Assembly (NCBI RefSeq): GCF_036227605.1
Contig: NZ_CP109487.1
Span: forward strand, 4,228,001 to 4,292,000
Reading direction: 5' to 3'
DNA from: Streptomyces sp. NBC_01439
GTDB taxonomy: Bacteria > Actinomycetota > Actinomycetes > Streptomycetales > Streptomycetaceae
DNA length: 64,000 nucleotides
The notes below the pieces were generated by a model. It ran no database searches, was not told the DNA's origin, and was given only the letters and a program-made list of their open reading frames with translations. The position numbers and the translations under genes were made by a program. Shown here piece by piece: positions 27,385 to 35,479 of this stretch. Each line of letters opens with the position of its first letter. Within the stretch, counting starts at the first letter, position 1.

Positions 27385-27510
27385 CTAGTCCGGGCCCGTC
27401 GATGCTGTCAAGCGCCGTAGGCATATGACTCGCCTGTAAGGACGGCTTCTCCGGGAATCCCGGGCGATACGCTGATCGCACTCGCGAGACTCTGCCCCAT
27501 GGGAGCACTG

Positions 27511-27975
27511 ATGAGCGTCGAACCCGCAGCGCCGCAGCCTGAGCGGGAGCCGGGACCCCGCTGGCCCGTCCCGCCCGTGGGCGGCTGGACCGCGGACGAC
27601 CTGGACACGCTGCCGAATCTGCCTCCGCACACGGAGCTGATCGACGGGAGCCTGATCTTCGTGAGTCCGCAGAGCATCTTCCACGAGCGAGCCGTCGACT
27701 TGTTCAAGTGGCAGCTGCGGTCGGTGGCCCCGCCGACTTCGAGATCTTTCGCGCGTTCACGATCGACATCGACAAACGCAATCGGCCCGAGCCGGACGTG
27801 GTGGTCGTACGCACAGATGTCGTAGACGATCTGGAACAAACCCGGTTCCCCGCCGAGGCAGTGGTGCTGGCCATCGAGGTGGTCTCCCCCGACTCCGTCG
27901 GACGTGACCGCGAAACCAAGCCGTTGAAGTACGCCAGGGCCGGGATCGTCCACTTCTGGCGGGTCGAGAACAAGG
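27511..27975 (+). pseudogene. Uma2-family nuclease-like gene, 5' part (frameshifted and interrupted)
   Basis: The start ATG 27511 follows GGGAGC. It encodes GGWTADDLDTLPN... HTELIDGSLIFVSP, the N-terminus of a Uma2 (DUF820, PD-(D/E)XK-like) protein. Near 27730 the frame shifts: residues through KWQLRSVAP are in one frame and ADFEIFRAFTIDIDKRNRPE, EPDVVVVRTDVV and VLAIEVVSPDS are in another, consistent with loss of one base. The second frame runs to HFWRVENK, then meets an inserted element at 27976; the missing C-terminus is found at 31982-32141. Two independent lesions make this a pseudogene. Confidence 0.85.
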
Positions 27976-28075
27976 AGCCTCCGCCAACCTGAAGCCGCAG
28001 GTCAAAGGGCTGGTGTGACCGGCTCTCGGGATGCTCACGCTGGTTGTGGGCCACCGCCTGCGAAGTAGATCGTCC
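27976..28075 (+). repeat. Left terminal inverted repeat of the 4-kb element
   Basis: Begins AGCCTCCGCCAACCTG and ends TAGATCGTCC. It pairs with 31882-31981 in inverted orientation; the last 12 bases (AGTAGATCGTCC) are identical in both copies, marking the inner boundary. Confidence 0.85.
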
Positions 28076-28139
28076 CCCCCTGATTTTCATCATCTGCGGG
28101 CTATTAGGGTTGTCCTATGGGCCTTGAGCTGCGGCAACG

Positions 28140-28604
28140 GTGGGACAGATAGCCGTTGCGGGCGAGGTGGGGGGCCTTCGGGACACGATCGCGAAGGCAG
28201 ATGAAAGGGTTCTGGTGCTGGAGAAGTCCTCTCCGCTGTGGTGGCTGTTCGCCGCGGTCAGTGTGGTTCTGTATCTCGCCGTGTTGTTCCCTGGGATGGT
28301 CAACCGGCGGCAGATGATCTGGGTGTCGTGCGGTCCGGTGGCAGGGTTCCTGGCGACTGTGGCCTTCAGCGCCAACTACGACTGGTCTCTGAAGGAGCTG
28401 CTTCCCGTCTACTGCGGGGGGATCCTGGGCATCGCCCTGGGTGTCGTGGGCCACTGGAAGGCGATGCGTGCCTTCATGACGTGGCGTGCGGAGAACCCCG
28501 GCAAGCCTGACGACGAGGGACCAGGTGTTCCCTGGACGCTCCAGATAGCTTTCACGCTGCCGATTTTCCTCGGTGGCGCGTTTTGGTACATGAACGCCTA
28601 CTGA
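28140..28604 (+). CDS. Small membrane protein of unknown function (element cargo)
   Basis: 154 residues from a GTG start. After a ~28-residue polar, possibly coiled-coil N-terminus (RDTIAKADERVLVLEKS) there are four hydrophobic segments: LWWLFAAVSVVLYLAVLFPG, MIWVSCGPVAGFLATVAF, a Gly-rich LPVYCGGILGIALGVVGHW, and LQIAFTLPIFLGGAFWYM. I recognise no family. It ends two bases before the stop of the convergent IS5-type transposase gene. It lies inside the 4-kb inverted-repeat element, hence probably acquired. Confidence 0.6.
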   Translation: MGQIAVAGEVGGLRDTIAKADERVLVLEKSSPLWWLFAAVSVVLYLAVLFPGMVNRRQMIWVSCGPVAGFLATVAFSANYDWSLKELLPVYCGGILGIALGVVGHWKAMRAFMTWRAENPGKPDDEGPGVPWTLQIAFTLPIFLGGAFWYMNAY

Positions 28605-28606
28605 CC

Positions 28607-29440
28607 TCAGCGGTTGACTTCGAGGTTCGTCAAGACGAGCAGAGCTCGCAGGAGCTGGGTGGCGCGGGCGGGATCGGTTCGGAGCTTGGTGAGGATCCGC
28701 CAGTTCTTTAGGTGAGCGAAGCCGTGCTCGACCGGTGCACGTCCGACGGCGAGGACGCGGTTGGCTCCCTTCTGGCCCGGGGTGAGCTTGTGAGTGCGGC
28801 TGGCGGCGTAACCAGTGACGATCACGGGGTCGAGGATGTCGTTGTCCAGGCCGCGGAAGCCGAGGTCGGCCAGCGCCCCGAGGCCGGCGGCGCGCAGGTG
28901 GGCCAGGATGTGGTCGTGGCGGGCGGCGGTGTTGTCGTGGGTGCGGCCGGGCCGGGCGGCGGATATCCAGATCAGGCGCCCGTTCTCGTCGGTCAGGGCG
29001 AGAAAGTGCAGGCCATGGCTGCGGTGCTTGCCGGAATAGTTCCGCCGGTCAGCTCTTCCGGTACGGCGCCTGGTGCGGATGAGGGTGCCGTCGATCAGGA
29101 CCAGTTCCCCGCCCTGCTTGGCGACCTTCTTCAGGGCGCGGTCCAGGCGCGGGGCTTGGGCGGCGAGCAGTCCGATCAGCTCGTCGCGCCAGCGGCGGAC
29201 GGTGGACTCGGACACGTCGTTGCCGCCGGCCATGTCGGCCAGGCGCTGGTCGTGACGCAGTACGGCCAGCACGATCACCGCGATCTTCCCAGGCGGCAGG
29301 ATCCGCCACCTGGAGCGAATCGCCTTCAGATGACGCCGCAGCAGATCGGCGAGGTGGCTGACGGTGCGCGTGGACAGCGGCAGACGGCACTGATAGACAA
29401 GCGGGCAGGTGTCCTCGGCATGCTCCTTGGTATTCTTCAC
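28607..29440 (-). CDS. IS5-family (DDE_Tnp_4) transposase
   Basis: 277 residues. N-terminal helix-turn-helix of the type seen before DDE_Tnp_4 domains (AGGNDVSESTVRRWRDELI), then the catalytic residues in LVLIDGTLIRT, DLGFRGLD and VEHGFAHLKNWRIL. Full length for the group. I could not find convincing short terminal repeats immediately around the gene, so it may be a relic, a nested insertion, or the enzyme that moves the surrounding 4-kb element; the long ends and 5-bp duplication are unusual for IS5. Confidence 0.85.
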   Translation of the reverse strand: MKNTKEHAEDTCPLVYQCRLPLSTRTVSHLADLLRRHLKAIRSRWRILPPGKIAVIVLAVLRHDQRLADMAGGNDVSESTVRRWRDELIGLLAAQAPRLDRALKKVAKQGGELVLIDGTLIRTRRRTGRADRRNYSGKHRSHGLHFLALTDENGRLIWISAARPGRTHDNTAARHDHILAHLRAAGLGALADLGFRGLDNDILDPVIVTGYAASRTHKLTPGQKGANRVLAVGRAPVEHGFAHLKNWRILTKLRTDPARATQLLRALLVLTNLEVNR

Positions 29441-29693
29441 ACAATTCCAACGGGCGCCGGGGGCACCCTGGTTACGCCCATTATTGATGAGGTGCCTTCG
29501 AGCTGGCTTTTGTCAGTTCTGCTGGGGCCGACCTCGAACCGTGCAAAGTAGTCCCGGGGCATGCGAGTGTGCAGTTCCGGCGGGACTGAGCAGGAAGAAC
29601 GGGACACAAACCGCCCATGTGAGCGACTGACCCACGGGTCGCAACCCCGATACTCCGTTGCTTGATCAAAAACCAGTTCGACAGCATGGCGCC

Positions 29694-30569
29694 ATGCAAC
29701 GACATGAGCACGCCGGACCCGCAGCACTGCGCGCCATGCAGAGCCTGGCCACCCGAACTTTTCCGGCAACCGGCTACCACCACATCGGCGACCTCGCCTG
29801 GAACTGGTGCCTGGCCCTCGACCGCGCCGACCAGTACCCGACAGCCGTCTGGACCCAGGGCGACCAGACGCTGGCCTGGGGCTGGTTAGAACTGCCCGAC
29901 ACCTTGATGCTCCAGGTCGACCCGGAGCACCCGGAACTGGCTCACGAGGTTCTCACCTGGGCCGAACACACGGCATCAGGCCCGCTGAGCATCGACGTCA
30001 CCGAGACCGAACCGCACCTGATCAAGGCGCTGGAGCAGCGCGGATACACACGGACCGACGGCGGCCCGTTCATGGCGTGCCTTGGCCGCCCCCTCGCCGA
30101 CCTGCCGGACATCCCGCACCTGCCGGACGGCTACTCGATCCGCCCCCAGCGCGACCATGCCGATGTGGCAGGCCGGGCGGCAGCACACCGCGGCGCCTTC
30201 GGATCGACGCGAATCACCACCGAACGACACGCCCGCATGAGGGACACCTGGCCCTACCGGCCCGAGCACGATCTCATCGTGACCTCGCCCACCGGGGAAG
30301 TCGTCGCCTACTGCCAAGGCTGGTACGACCCGACCAACGGAATCGGTGAGTTCGAACCCGTCGGCACCCACCCCGATCACCGCCGCCTCGGTCTCGCCCG
30401 AGCCGCCTGCATCGCGGTGCTGCACGCCTTCGCCGACGCCGGCGGCCACCGTGCCATCGTCTACTCGCGCGGCGACGCCGCATACCCCATCCCCAAGCGG
30501 CTGTACGAGTCCATGGGCTTCACCGCGTACACCCGCACTCACACCTATGTCGGCACACCGACCGACTGA
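29694..30569 (+). CDS. GNAT-family N-acetyltransferase, two-domain (element cargo)
   Basis: 291 residues from ATG 29694. It appears to be a tandem GNAT protein: the N-terminal half is diverged, and the C-terminal half has the acetyl-CoA motif VGTHPDHRRLGLARAACIAVLHAF followed by a typical final strand (YESMGFTAYTRTHTYVG). It would transfer an acetyl group to an amine of unknown identity; some relatives confer self-resistance, but nothing here shows that. Codon use is slightly less GC-extreme than the surrounding core genes. Confidence 0.85.
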   Translation: MQRHEHAGPAALRAMQSLATRTFPATGYHHIGDLAWNWCLALDRADQYPTAVWTQGDQTLAWGWLELPDTLMLQVDPEHPELAHEVLTWAEHTASGPLSIDVTETEPHLIKALEQRGYTRTDGGPFMACLGRPLADLPDIPHLPDGYSIRPQRDHADVAGRAAAHRGAFGSTRITTERHARMRDTWPYRPEHDLIVTSPTGEVVAYCQGWYDPTNGIGEFEPVGTHPDHRRLGLARAACIAVLHAFADAGGHRAIVYSRGDAAYPIPKRLYESMGFTAYTRTHTYVGTPTD

Positions 30570-30760
30570 GGACGCTGACCGGATCCCATTAATCAGAACG
30601 ACCGGGACCCGATCACTTCGCCGATCAGATAGCGGGGGAACCGCTCACTCCCACCAGGAACGGACAGGTGGGGCCAAAACAATCCGTTCCTCACCCGGGG
30701 CCAAGAGAACCCGTTACCCCGGGGCCCAAAGAGGCCGTCCTAGACAGGCGGTATTGCTGG

Positions 30761-31216
30761 TCACAGGCGGGTGGTGAACCGGCCGTCGGGCAGTTTGCGG
30801 AGCCAGCCGCGATCGACGAGTCTGACCAGCCTGCTGCGTAGCGGTTCCAGCTTGGCCTTCACGCTGACGTCCACCCCCACTACCTCGCCGACCTCGCGGG
30901 CCATGACCGGTCCGGCGGCCTGCCGCACGGCGGTGATGATGCGCTGGTAGTCCCACGGAAGCGAGCCCTCCTCCACGCCCGGCTCGCGGTGCGGGATCAG
31001 CATCACTGCTCGTCCGGCCACCTGCCCGGGCATGGGCGCGGCCGGGGCGCGTTCCTCAGCGAGCTGCCCGGTCATCCGTTCAAGAACGCGTTCGGCGACG
31101 GCGAGTTCGTCCCGCTCGGCCCGCACTTCCGCAAGCTGTTTGGCCAGCTGTTCTTCGAGTTCGTCCAGTTCCGCGCGCCGCGCGGTGATCCGTTCCAGCA
31201 GCTCGGGATCCAGCAT
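30761..31216 (-). CDS. Coiled-coil / winged-helix-like protein of unknown function (element cargo)
   Basis: 151 residues from ATG 31216. The first ~55 residues are a heptad-patterned coiled coil (RRAELDELEEQLAKQLAEVR) and the last ~70 look like a small winged-helix domain (LPWDYQRIITAVRQAAGP... LVDRGWLRKLPDGRFT). From memory, similar proteins are numerous in Streptomyces and often occur beside insertion sequences. A DNA-binding accessory or regulator of the element is a guess only. Confidence 0.65.
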   Translation of the reverse strand: MLDPELLERITARRAELDELEEQLAKQLAEVRAERDELAVAERVLERMTGQLAEERAPAAPMPGQVAGRAVMLIPHREPGVEEGSLPWDYQRIITAVRQAAGPVMAREVGEVVGVDVSVKAKLEPLRSRLVRLVDRGWLRKLPDGRFTTRL

Positions 31217-31314
31217 GCAACGGATCGTAGAAGGCTGCCGAACCACGGCGAGCAAGAACCGGATAATTCAGCTACCTGCTTCTGCTGACGACCGCTTGCG
31301 CAGGGGCTCGATTG

Positions 31315-31818
31315 CTACGAGAGTCGGTTCTGGCCAGCCCGACCATGCGCCAGACGGTGAGCTTCGGCCGTGACCTCGGCATCGAGCTGGGCCAACGTCC
31401 TGTCCCCGTACTCGACGATGTCGTACTCGTCATCGAGCTCAGCAAGGCGCTCGGCCAGGGGTAGCTGGTGACCGAACCGCTGGTGGATACGCAAAGCAAG
31501 CTCTCGCGGCGTCAGCCGGCCCGCCAGCATTTGGTGCGCGAGCGCCCACACAGCAGCCTCCTGCCCGGCCTCGCTGCCGCGCGGGTAGAACACAAGGTTC
31601 AGCTCATCGAGTACGACGGGAAGCAGGTCGGGAACGTCGTACTCCGCCTCGGCACGCGTATATCCGGCCAGAATGCGCAGTGCCGGGCTGTCTAGTCCGG
31701 CAACGAGTGCCGCGCAGGCAGCCTCGACGACATCGTGAGCATGGGCCTCGCCAATACTCCAGAGAACAGCGAGGTCCTGCAGGTCATCGGTTGCGGCTTC
31801 GATCGGCGACACCCACAC
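31315..31818 (-). CDS. Acidic protein of unknown function (element cargo)
   Basis: 167 residues from a GTG start at 31818, helical and acidic (DDLQDLAVLWSIGEAHAHDV; YDVPDLLPVVLDELNLVFYP; ERLAELDDEYDIVEYGD). No transmembrane segment or recognisable catalytic motif. Size and charge resemble immunity or antitoxin-like proteins, but no partner toxin is evident. It is the last gene before the right inverted repeat. Confidence 0.6.
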   Translation of the reverse strand: MWVSPIEAATDDLQDLAVLWSIGEAHAHDVVEAACAALVAGLDSPALRILAGYTRAEAEYDVPDLLPVVLDELNLVFYPRGSEAGQEAAVWALAHQMLAGRLTPRELALRIHQRFGHQLPLAERLAELDDEYDIVEYGDRTLAQLDAEVTAEAHRLAHGRAGQNRLS

Positions 31819-31881
31819 ATGATCTCCTGTTCGAGATGATCCCGTCGACCGCCTTTCGGCTCAGGCGCCGACCGCGCTGAC

Positions 31882-31981
31882 GGACGATCTACTGCTCAGA
31901 CAGTCGCCCGTGACCAGCGCGAGTACCCCGACAGTCGATCACACCAGCCCTTTGACCTGCGAGTTCAAGTTGGCGAAGGCT
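31882..31981 (-). repeat. Right terminal inverted repeat of the 4-kb element
   Basis: Inverted copy of 27976-28075 with 18 mismatches by eye and no gaps. Followed at 31982 by the second CAAGG target duplicate. Confidence 0.85.
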
Positions 31982-32141
31982 CAAGGACGGACGCGCCGTG
32001 GTCTATGTCTACGAGTTGGATCCCGCCACGGGCGCCTACGTCGCGACGGGGATCTTCCACGACCGTCTAAAGGTCTCCGTGCCGTTCACCATCGATGTCG
32101 ACCTCACCGCGATCACGCCCCGTCACCGTCCGAAGAAGTAG
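31982..32141 (+). pseudogene. Uma2-family gene, 3' part separated by the 4-kb element
   Basis: Encodes KDGRAVVYVYELDPATGAYV and then FHDRLKVSVPFTIDVDLTAI to a TAG stop: the normal C-terminal strand region of Uma2 proteins. There is no start codon or ribosome binding site of its own. It continues in frame from HFWRVEN at 27969 once the element and one CAAGG are removed. Confidence 0.88.
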
Positions 32142-32159
32142 CCCCGCACAACGGGCGAA

Positions 32160-32190
32160 GGGCCCGGCTCCCCCAAGGGGAGCCGGGCCC
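32160..32190 (-). terminator. Hairpin terminator of the nuoA-N operon
   Basis: GGGCCCGGCTCCCC / GGGGAGCCGGGCCC, 14-bp perfect arms with a 3-base loop, 20 bases beyond the nuoN stop. It may also serve the convergent uma2 remnant. Confidence 0.8.
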
Positions 32191-32209
32191 TCCGTCCGGG
32201 CCGCACCGG

Positions 32210-33865
32210 TCAGCGGACGAAGGTGCTCGCCTGCCCCGCCAGGTCCAGGAAGTACTGCGGGGCGAGGCCCAGGACCAGGGTGACCGCGACGCCCACCGCG
32301 ATGGTGGTCATCGTCAGCGGCGAGGGGACCGCCACCGTGGGACCGTCGGCCTTCGGCTCGCTGAAGAACATCAGGACGATCACCCGGATGTAGAAGAACG
32401 CGGCGATCGCGGACGAGATCACACCGATCACGACCAGCACCCCGGCGCCGCTCTCCGCCGCCGCACTGAACACGGCGAACTTGCCCGTGAAGCCGGAGGT
32501 GAGCGGGATGCCCGCGAAGGCGAGCAGGAACACCGCGAAGACGGCCGCCGTCAGCGGCGAACGCCGTCCCAGCCCCGCCCACTTGGACAGGTGCGTGGCC
32601 TCGCCGCCCGCGTCGCGCACCAGCGTGACCACCGCGAAGGCGCCGATCGTCACGAAGGAGTAGGCACCCAGGTAGAAGAGGACGGACTGGACGCCCTGCG
32701 CCGAGGTGGCGATCACACCGGCCAGGATGAAGCCCGCGTGCGCGATCGAGGAGTAGGCGAGCAGCCGCTTGACGTCCGTCTGGGTCACGGCGATCACCGC
32801 GCCCGCGAGCATGGTGACGATGGCCACCGCCCACATCACCGGACGCCAGTCCCAGCGCAGCCCCGGCAGGACCACGTAGAGGAGGCGCAGGAGGGCGCCG
32901 AAGGCGGCCACCTTGGTCGCCGCCGCCATGAAACCGGTGACCGGGGTCGGGGCGCCCTGGTAGACGTCCGGGGTCCACATGTGGAAGGGGACCGCGCCGA
33001 CCTTGAAGAGCAGGCCCATCAGGATCAGCGCGCCGCCGATCAGCAGCAGTGCGTCATTGCCCATGGTGGAGGCCAGCGCCGGGTCGATCTTCGCGACCGT
33101 GCCGTCGACCACGTCGGCGATCACCGCGTACGAGACCGAGCCCGCGTACCCGTATAGCAGCGCGATGCCGAAGAGGAGGAAGGCGGAGGAGAAGGCACCC
33201 AGGAGGAAGTACTTCACCGCGGCCTCCTGCGACATCAGCCGCTGGCGGCGGGCGACGGCGCAGAGCAGGTACAGCGGGAGGGAGAACACCTCGAGGGCGA
33301 TGAACAGCGTCAGCAGGTCGTTGGCCGCCGGGAAGATCAGCATGCCGGCGATCGCGAACAGGGCCAGCGGGAAGACCTCGGTGGTGGTGAAGCCCGCCTT
33401 GACGGCGGCCTTCTCGCTGTCGCTGCCCGGTACGGACGCCGCCTGGGCGGCGAAGGAATCCACCCGGTTGCCGTGCGCCGCGGGGTCCAGGCGCCGCTCG
33501 GCGAAGGTGAAGACCGCCACGACCGAGGCCAGCAGGATGGTGCCCTGAAGGAAGAGCGCCGGGCCGTCCACGGCGATGGCACCCATCGCGGCGATGTGGG
33601 CCTTGCCCGACGCGTACCCGCCGGCCGCGAGGCCGACGACCGCGGCGAAGGCCGAAGCCAGCGCCGCGACGGCGAGGAACACCTGGACGTAGTAGCGGGA
33701 CTTGCGGGGCACGAAGGCCTCGACGAGGATCCCGAGGACCGCCGCGCCCACCACGATCAGCGTGGGCGCGAGCTGTGCGTACTCGATGGTCGGTGCCGGG
33801 ATCCGCTCGGCCGGTACCTCGGCCGCCAGTGTCCACAGGCTGTGGGCGGAAGTCAGCGCGCTCAC
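32210..33865 (-). CDS. nuoN: NADH-quinone oxidoreductase subunit N
   Basis: 551-residue antiporter-like proton-pumping subunit, last gene of the complete operon. About 14 transmembrane helices; the conserved segments FHMWTPDVYQGAPTPVTGFM near residue 280 and LLAYSSIAHAGFILAG near 355 identify it, with the membrane lysines and glutamate of the pump in place by position. An inserted hydrophilic loop (about residues 125-150) is typical of actinobacterial NuoN. The GTG start overlaps the nuoM stop. Confidence 0.96.
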   Translation of the reverse strand: MSALTSAHSLWTLAAEVPAERIPAPTIEYAQLAPTLIVVGAAVLGILVEAFVPRKSRYYVQVFLAVAALASAFAAVVGLAAGGYASGKAHIAAMGAIAVDGPALFLQGTILLASVVAVFTFAERRLDPAAHGNRVDSFAAQAASVPGSDSEKAAVKAGFTTTEVFPLALFAIAGMLIFPAANDLLTLFIALEVFSLPLYLLCAVARRQRLMSQEAAVKYFLLGAFSSAFLLFGIALLYGYAGSVSYAVIADVVDGTVAKIDPALASTMGNDALLLIGGALILMGLLFKVGAVPFHMWTPDVYQGAPTPVTGFMAAATKVAAFGALLRLLYVVLPGLRWDWRPVMWAVAIVTMLAGAVIAVTQTDVKRLLAYSSIAHAGFILAGVIATSAQGVQSVLFYLGAYSFVTIGAFAVVTLVRDAGGEATHLSKWAGLGRRSPLTAAVFAVFLLAFAGIPLTSGFTGKFAVFSAAAESGAGVLVVIGVISSAIAAFFYIRVIVLMFFSEPKADGPTVAVPSPLTMTTIAVGVAVTLVLGLAPQYFLDLAGQASTFVR

Positions 33866-35478
33866 TTCGCCACCTCCCCGTTCTTCGCTTCGACGTCGAC
33901 CGCGGGCTGCGGGTCCGTCTGCTTCACGTCCGACATGGTGTGCTCCACCGCCGGGTTGACGATGTCGGTGAGCACCTTCGGGTAGACGCCCAGCCCGATC
34001 AGCAGGGCGATCAGCGGGGCGACCACCAGGACCTCCCGCAGGTGCAGGTCCGGCATGGTGCGGACCTCCTCCTTCACGGGGCCGGTCATCGTGCGCTGGT
34101 AGAGCACCAGGGTGTAGAGCGCGGCGAGCACGATGCCGGTGGTGGCGATGATGCCGACGACCGGGTACCGGGCGAACGTGCCGACCAGGACCAGGAACTC
34201 ACTGACGAAGGGCGCGAGGCCCGGCAGCGAGAGGGTGGCGAGGCCGCCGATCAGGAAGGTGCCGGCGAGGACCGGCGCCACCTTCTGGACGCCGCCGTAG
34301 TCGGCGATGAGCCGCGAGCCGCGCCGCGAGATCAGGAAGCCGGCCACCAGCATCAGCGCCGCCGTCGACAGGCCGTGGTTGACCATGTAGAGGGTGGCGC
34401 CGGACTGGCCCTGGGAGGTCATCGCGAAGATGCCCAGGATGATGAAGCCGAAGTGTGAGATCGAGGCGTAGGCGACCAGCCGCTTGATGTCCCGCTGGCC
34501 GACCGCGACCAGCGCGCCGTAGACGATGCTGATCAGGGCCAGGACGAGAATCACCGGCGTGGCCCACTTGCTGGCGTCGGGGAAGAGCCCGAGGCAGAAG
34601 CGGAGCATCGCGAAGGTGCCGACCTTGTCGACGACCGCGGTGATCAGTACGGCGACCGGGGCGGTGGACTCGCCCATCGCGTTCGGCAGCCAGGTGTGCA
34701 GCGGCCACAGCGGGGCCTTGATCGCGAAGGCGAAGAAGAAGCCGAGGAACAGCAGCCGCTCGGTGTTGGTCGACATGTCGAGCGTGCCCGCGGCGCGGGC
34801 GGCGGTGATCTCCTGGAGGGAGAAGTTCCCGGCGACCACGTAGAGGCCGATGACTGCCGCCAGCATGATCAGGCCGCCGACCAGGTTGTAGAGGAGGAAC
34901 TTGACCGCCGCGTACGAGCGCTGCGCGGCGGCGTTCTCCTCGGAGCCGCCGTGTGCCCGGTCCCCGAAGCCGCCGATGAGGAAGTACATCGGGATGAGCA
35001 TGGCTTCGAAGAAGATGTAGAAGAGGAAGACGTCGGTGGCCTCGAAGGAGATGATCACCATCGCCTCGACCAGCAGGATCAGGGCGAAGAAGCCCTGGGT
35101 CGGCCGCCAGCGCGAGGACTTGCCCGCGGCGGAGCCGCTGTCGGACGCAGCCAGGGGGTCGGCGTCGTGCCAGCCGGCCGCGATCACGAAGGGGATCAGG
35201 AGCGCGGTGAGCCCGATGAGCACCACCCCGATCCCGTCCACGCCCAGCTCGTAGCGGACGCCGAAGTCGGCGATCCAGGGCCGGGATTCGGTGAGTTGGT
35301 AGCGGTCACCGCTCGGGTCGAAGCGGACCGCGACGAGCACGGCCAGGGCCAGTGTCGCCAGCGAGAAGAGCAGCGCGAGCCACTTGGCGGCGGTCCTTCG
35401 GGCGGCAGGTACGGCCGCCGTCAGGATCGCGCCGACCGCGGGGACCGCGGCCGTCACCGTCAGAAGCGGGAAACTCAT
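33862..35478 (-). CDS. nuoM: NADH-quinone oxidoreductase subunit M
   Basis: 538-residue antiporter-like subunit. Diagnostic blocks: VEAMVIISFEATDVFLFYIF near residue 125 (membrane Glu), LHTWLPNAMGESTAPVAVLI near 265 and AYASISHFGFIILGIFAMTS near 330. Proton pumping in the membrane arm. The ATG start is separated from the nuoL stop by one base; the stop overlaps nuoN. Confidence 0.96.
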   Translation of the reverse strand: MSFPLLTVTAAVPAVGAILTAAVPAARRTAAKWLALLFSLATLALAVLVAVRFDPSGDRYQLTESRPWIADFGVRYELGVDGIGVVLIGLTALLIPFVIAAGWHDADPLAASDSGSAAGKSSRWRPTQGFFALILLVEAMVIISFEATDVFLFYIFFEAMLIPMYFLIGGFGDRAHGGSEENAAAQRSYAAVKFLLYNLVGGLIMLAAVIGLYVVAGNFSLQEITAARAAGTLDMSTNTERLLFLGFFFAFAIKAPLWPLHTWLPNAMGESTAPVAVLITAVVDKVGTFAMLRFCLGLFPDASKWATPVILVLALISIVYGALVAVGQRDIKRLVAYASISHFGFIILGIFAMTSQGQSGATLYMVNHGLSTAALMLVAGFLISRRGSRLIADYGGVQKVAPVLAGTFLIGGLATLSLPGLAPFVSEFLVLVGTFARYPVVGIIATTGIVLAALYTLVLYQRTMTGPVKEEVRTMPDLHLREVLVVAPLIALLIGLGVYPKVLTDIVNPAVEHTMSDVKQTDPQPAVDVEAKNGEVAK

Positions 35479-35479
35479 T

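Larger units (their letters stand above)
27976..31981. mobile_element. 4,006-bp transposon-like element with 100-bp inverted repeats inserted in uma2
   Basis: The ends are 100-bp inverted repeats (27976-28075 and 31882-31981), aligned without gaps at 82 of 100 positions by eye, including 23 identical bases at 27996-28018. The element is flanked by a direct duplication CAAGG (27971-27975 and 31982-31986). Deleting it with one CAAGG copy rejoins uma2 in frame (VEN-KDGRAVVYVYEL). It carries a small membrane protein, an IS5-type transposase, a GNAT enzyme and two unknown genes. No Tn3-type transposase or resolvase is present although a 5-bp duplication and long ends recall that group, so it may be non-autonomous. 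Confidence 0.82.

Noticed and set aside
28600..29480. Short terminal repeats of a nested IS5 element
   Set aside because: Apart from a shared ACCTCA I saw no convincing inverted repeat or target duplication directly around the transposase gene.
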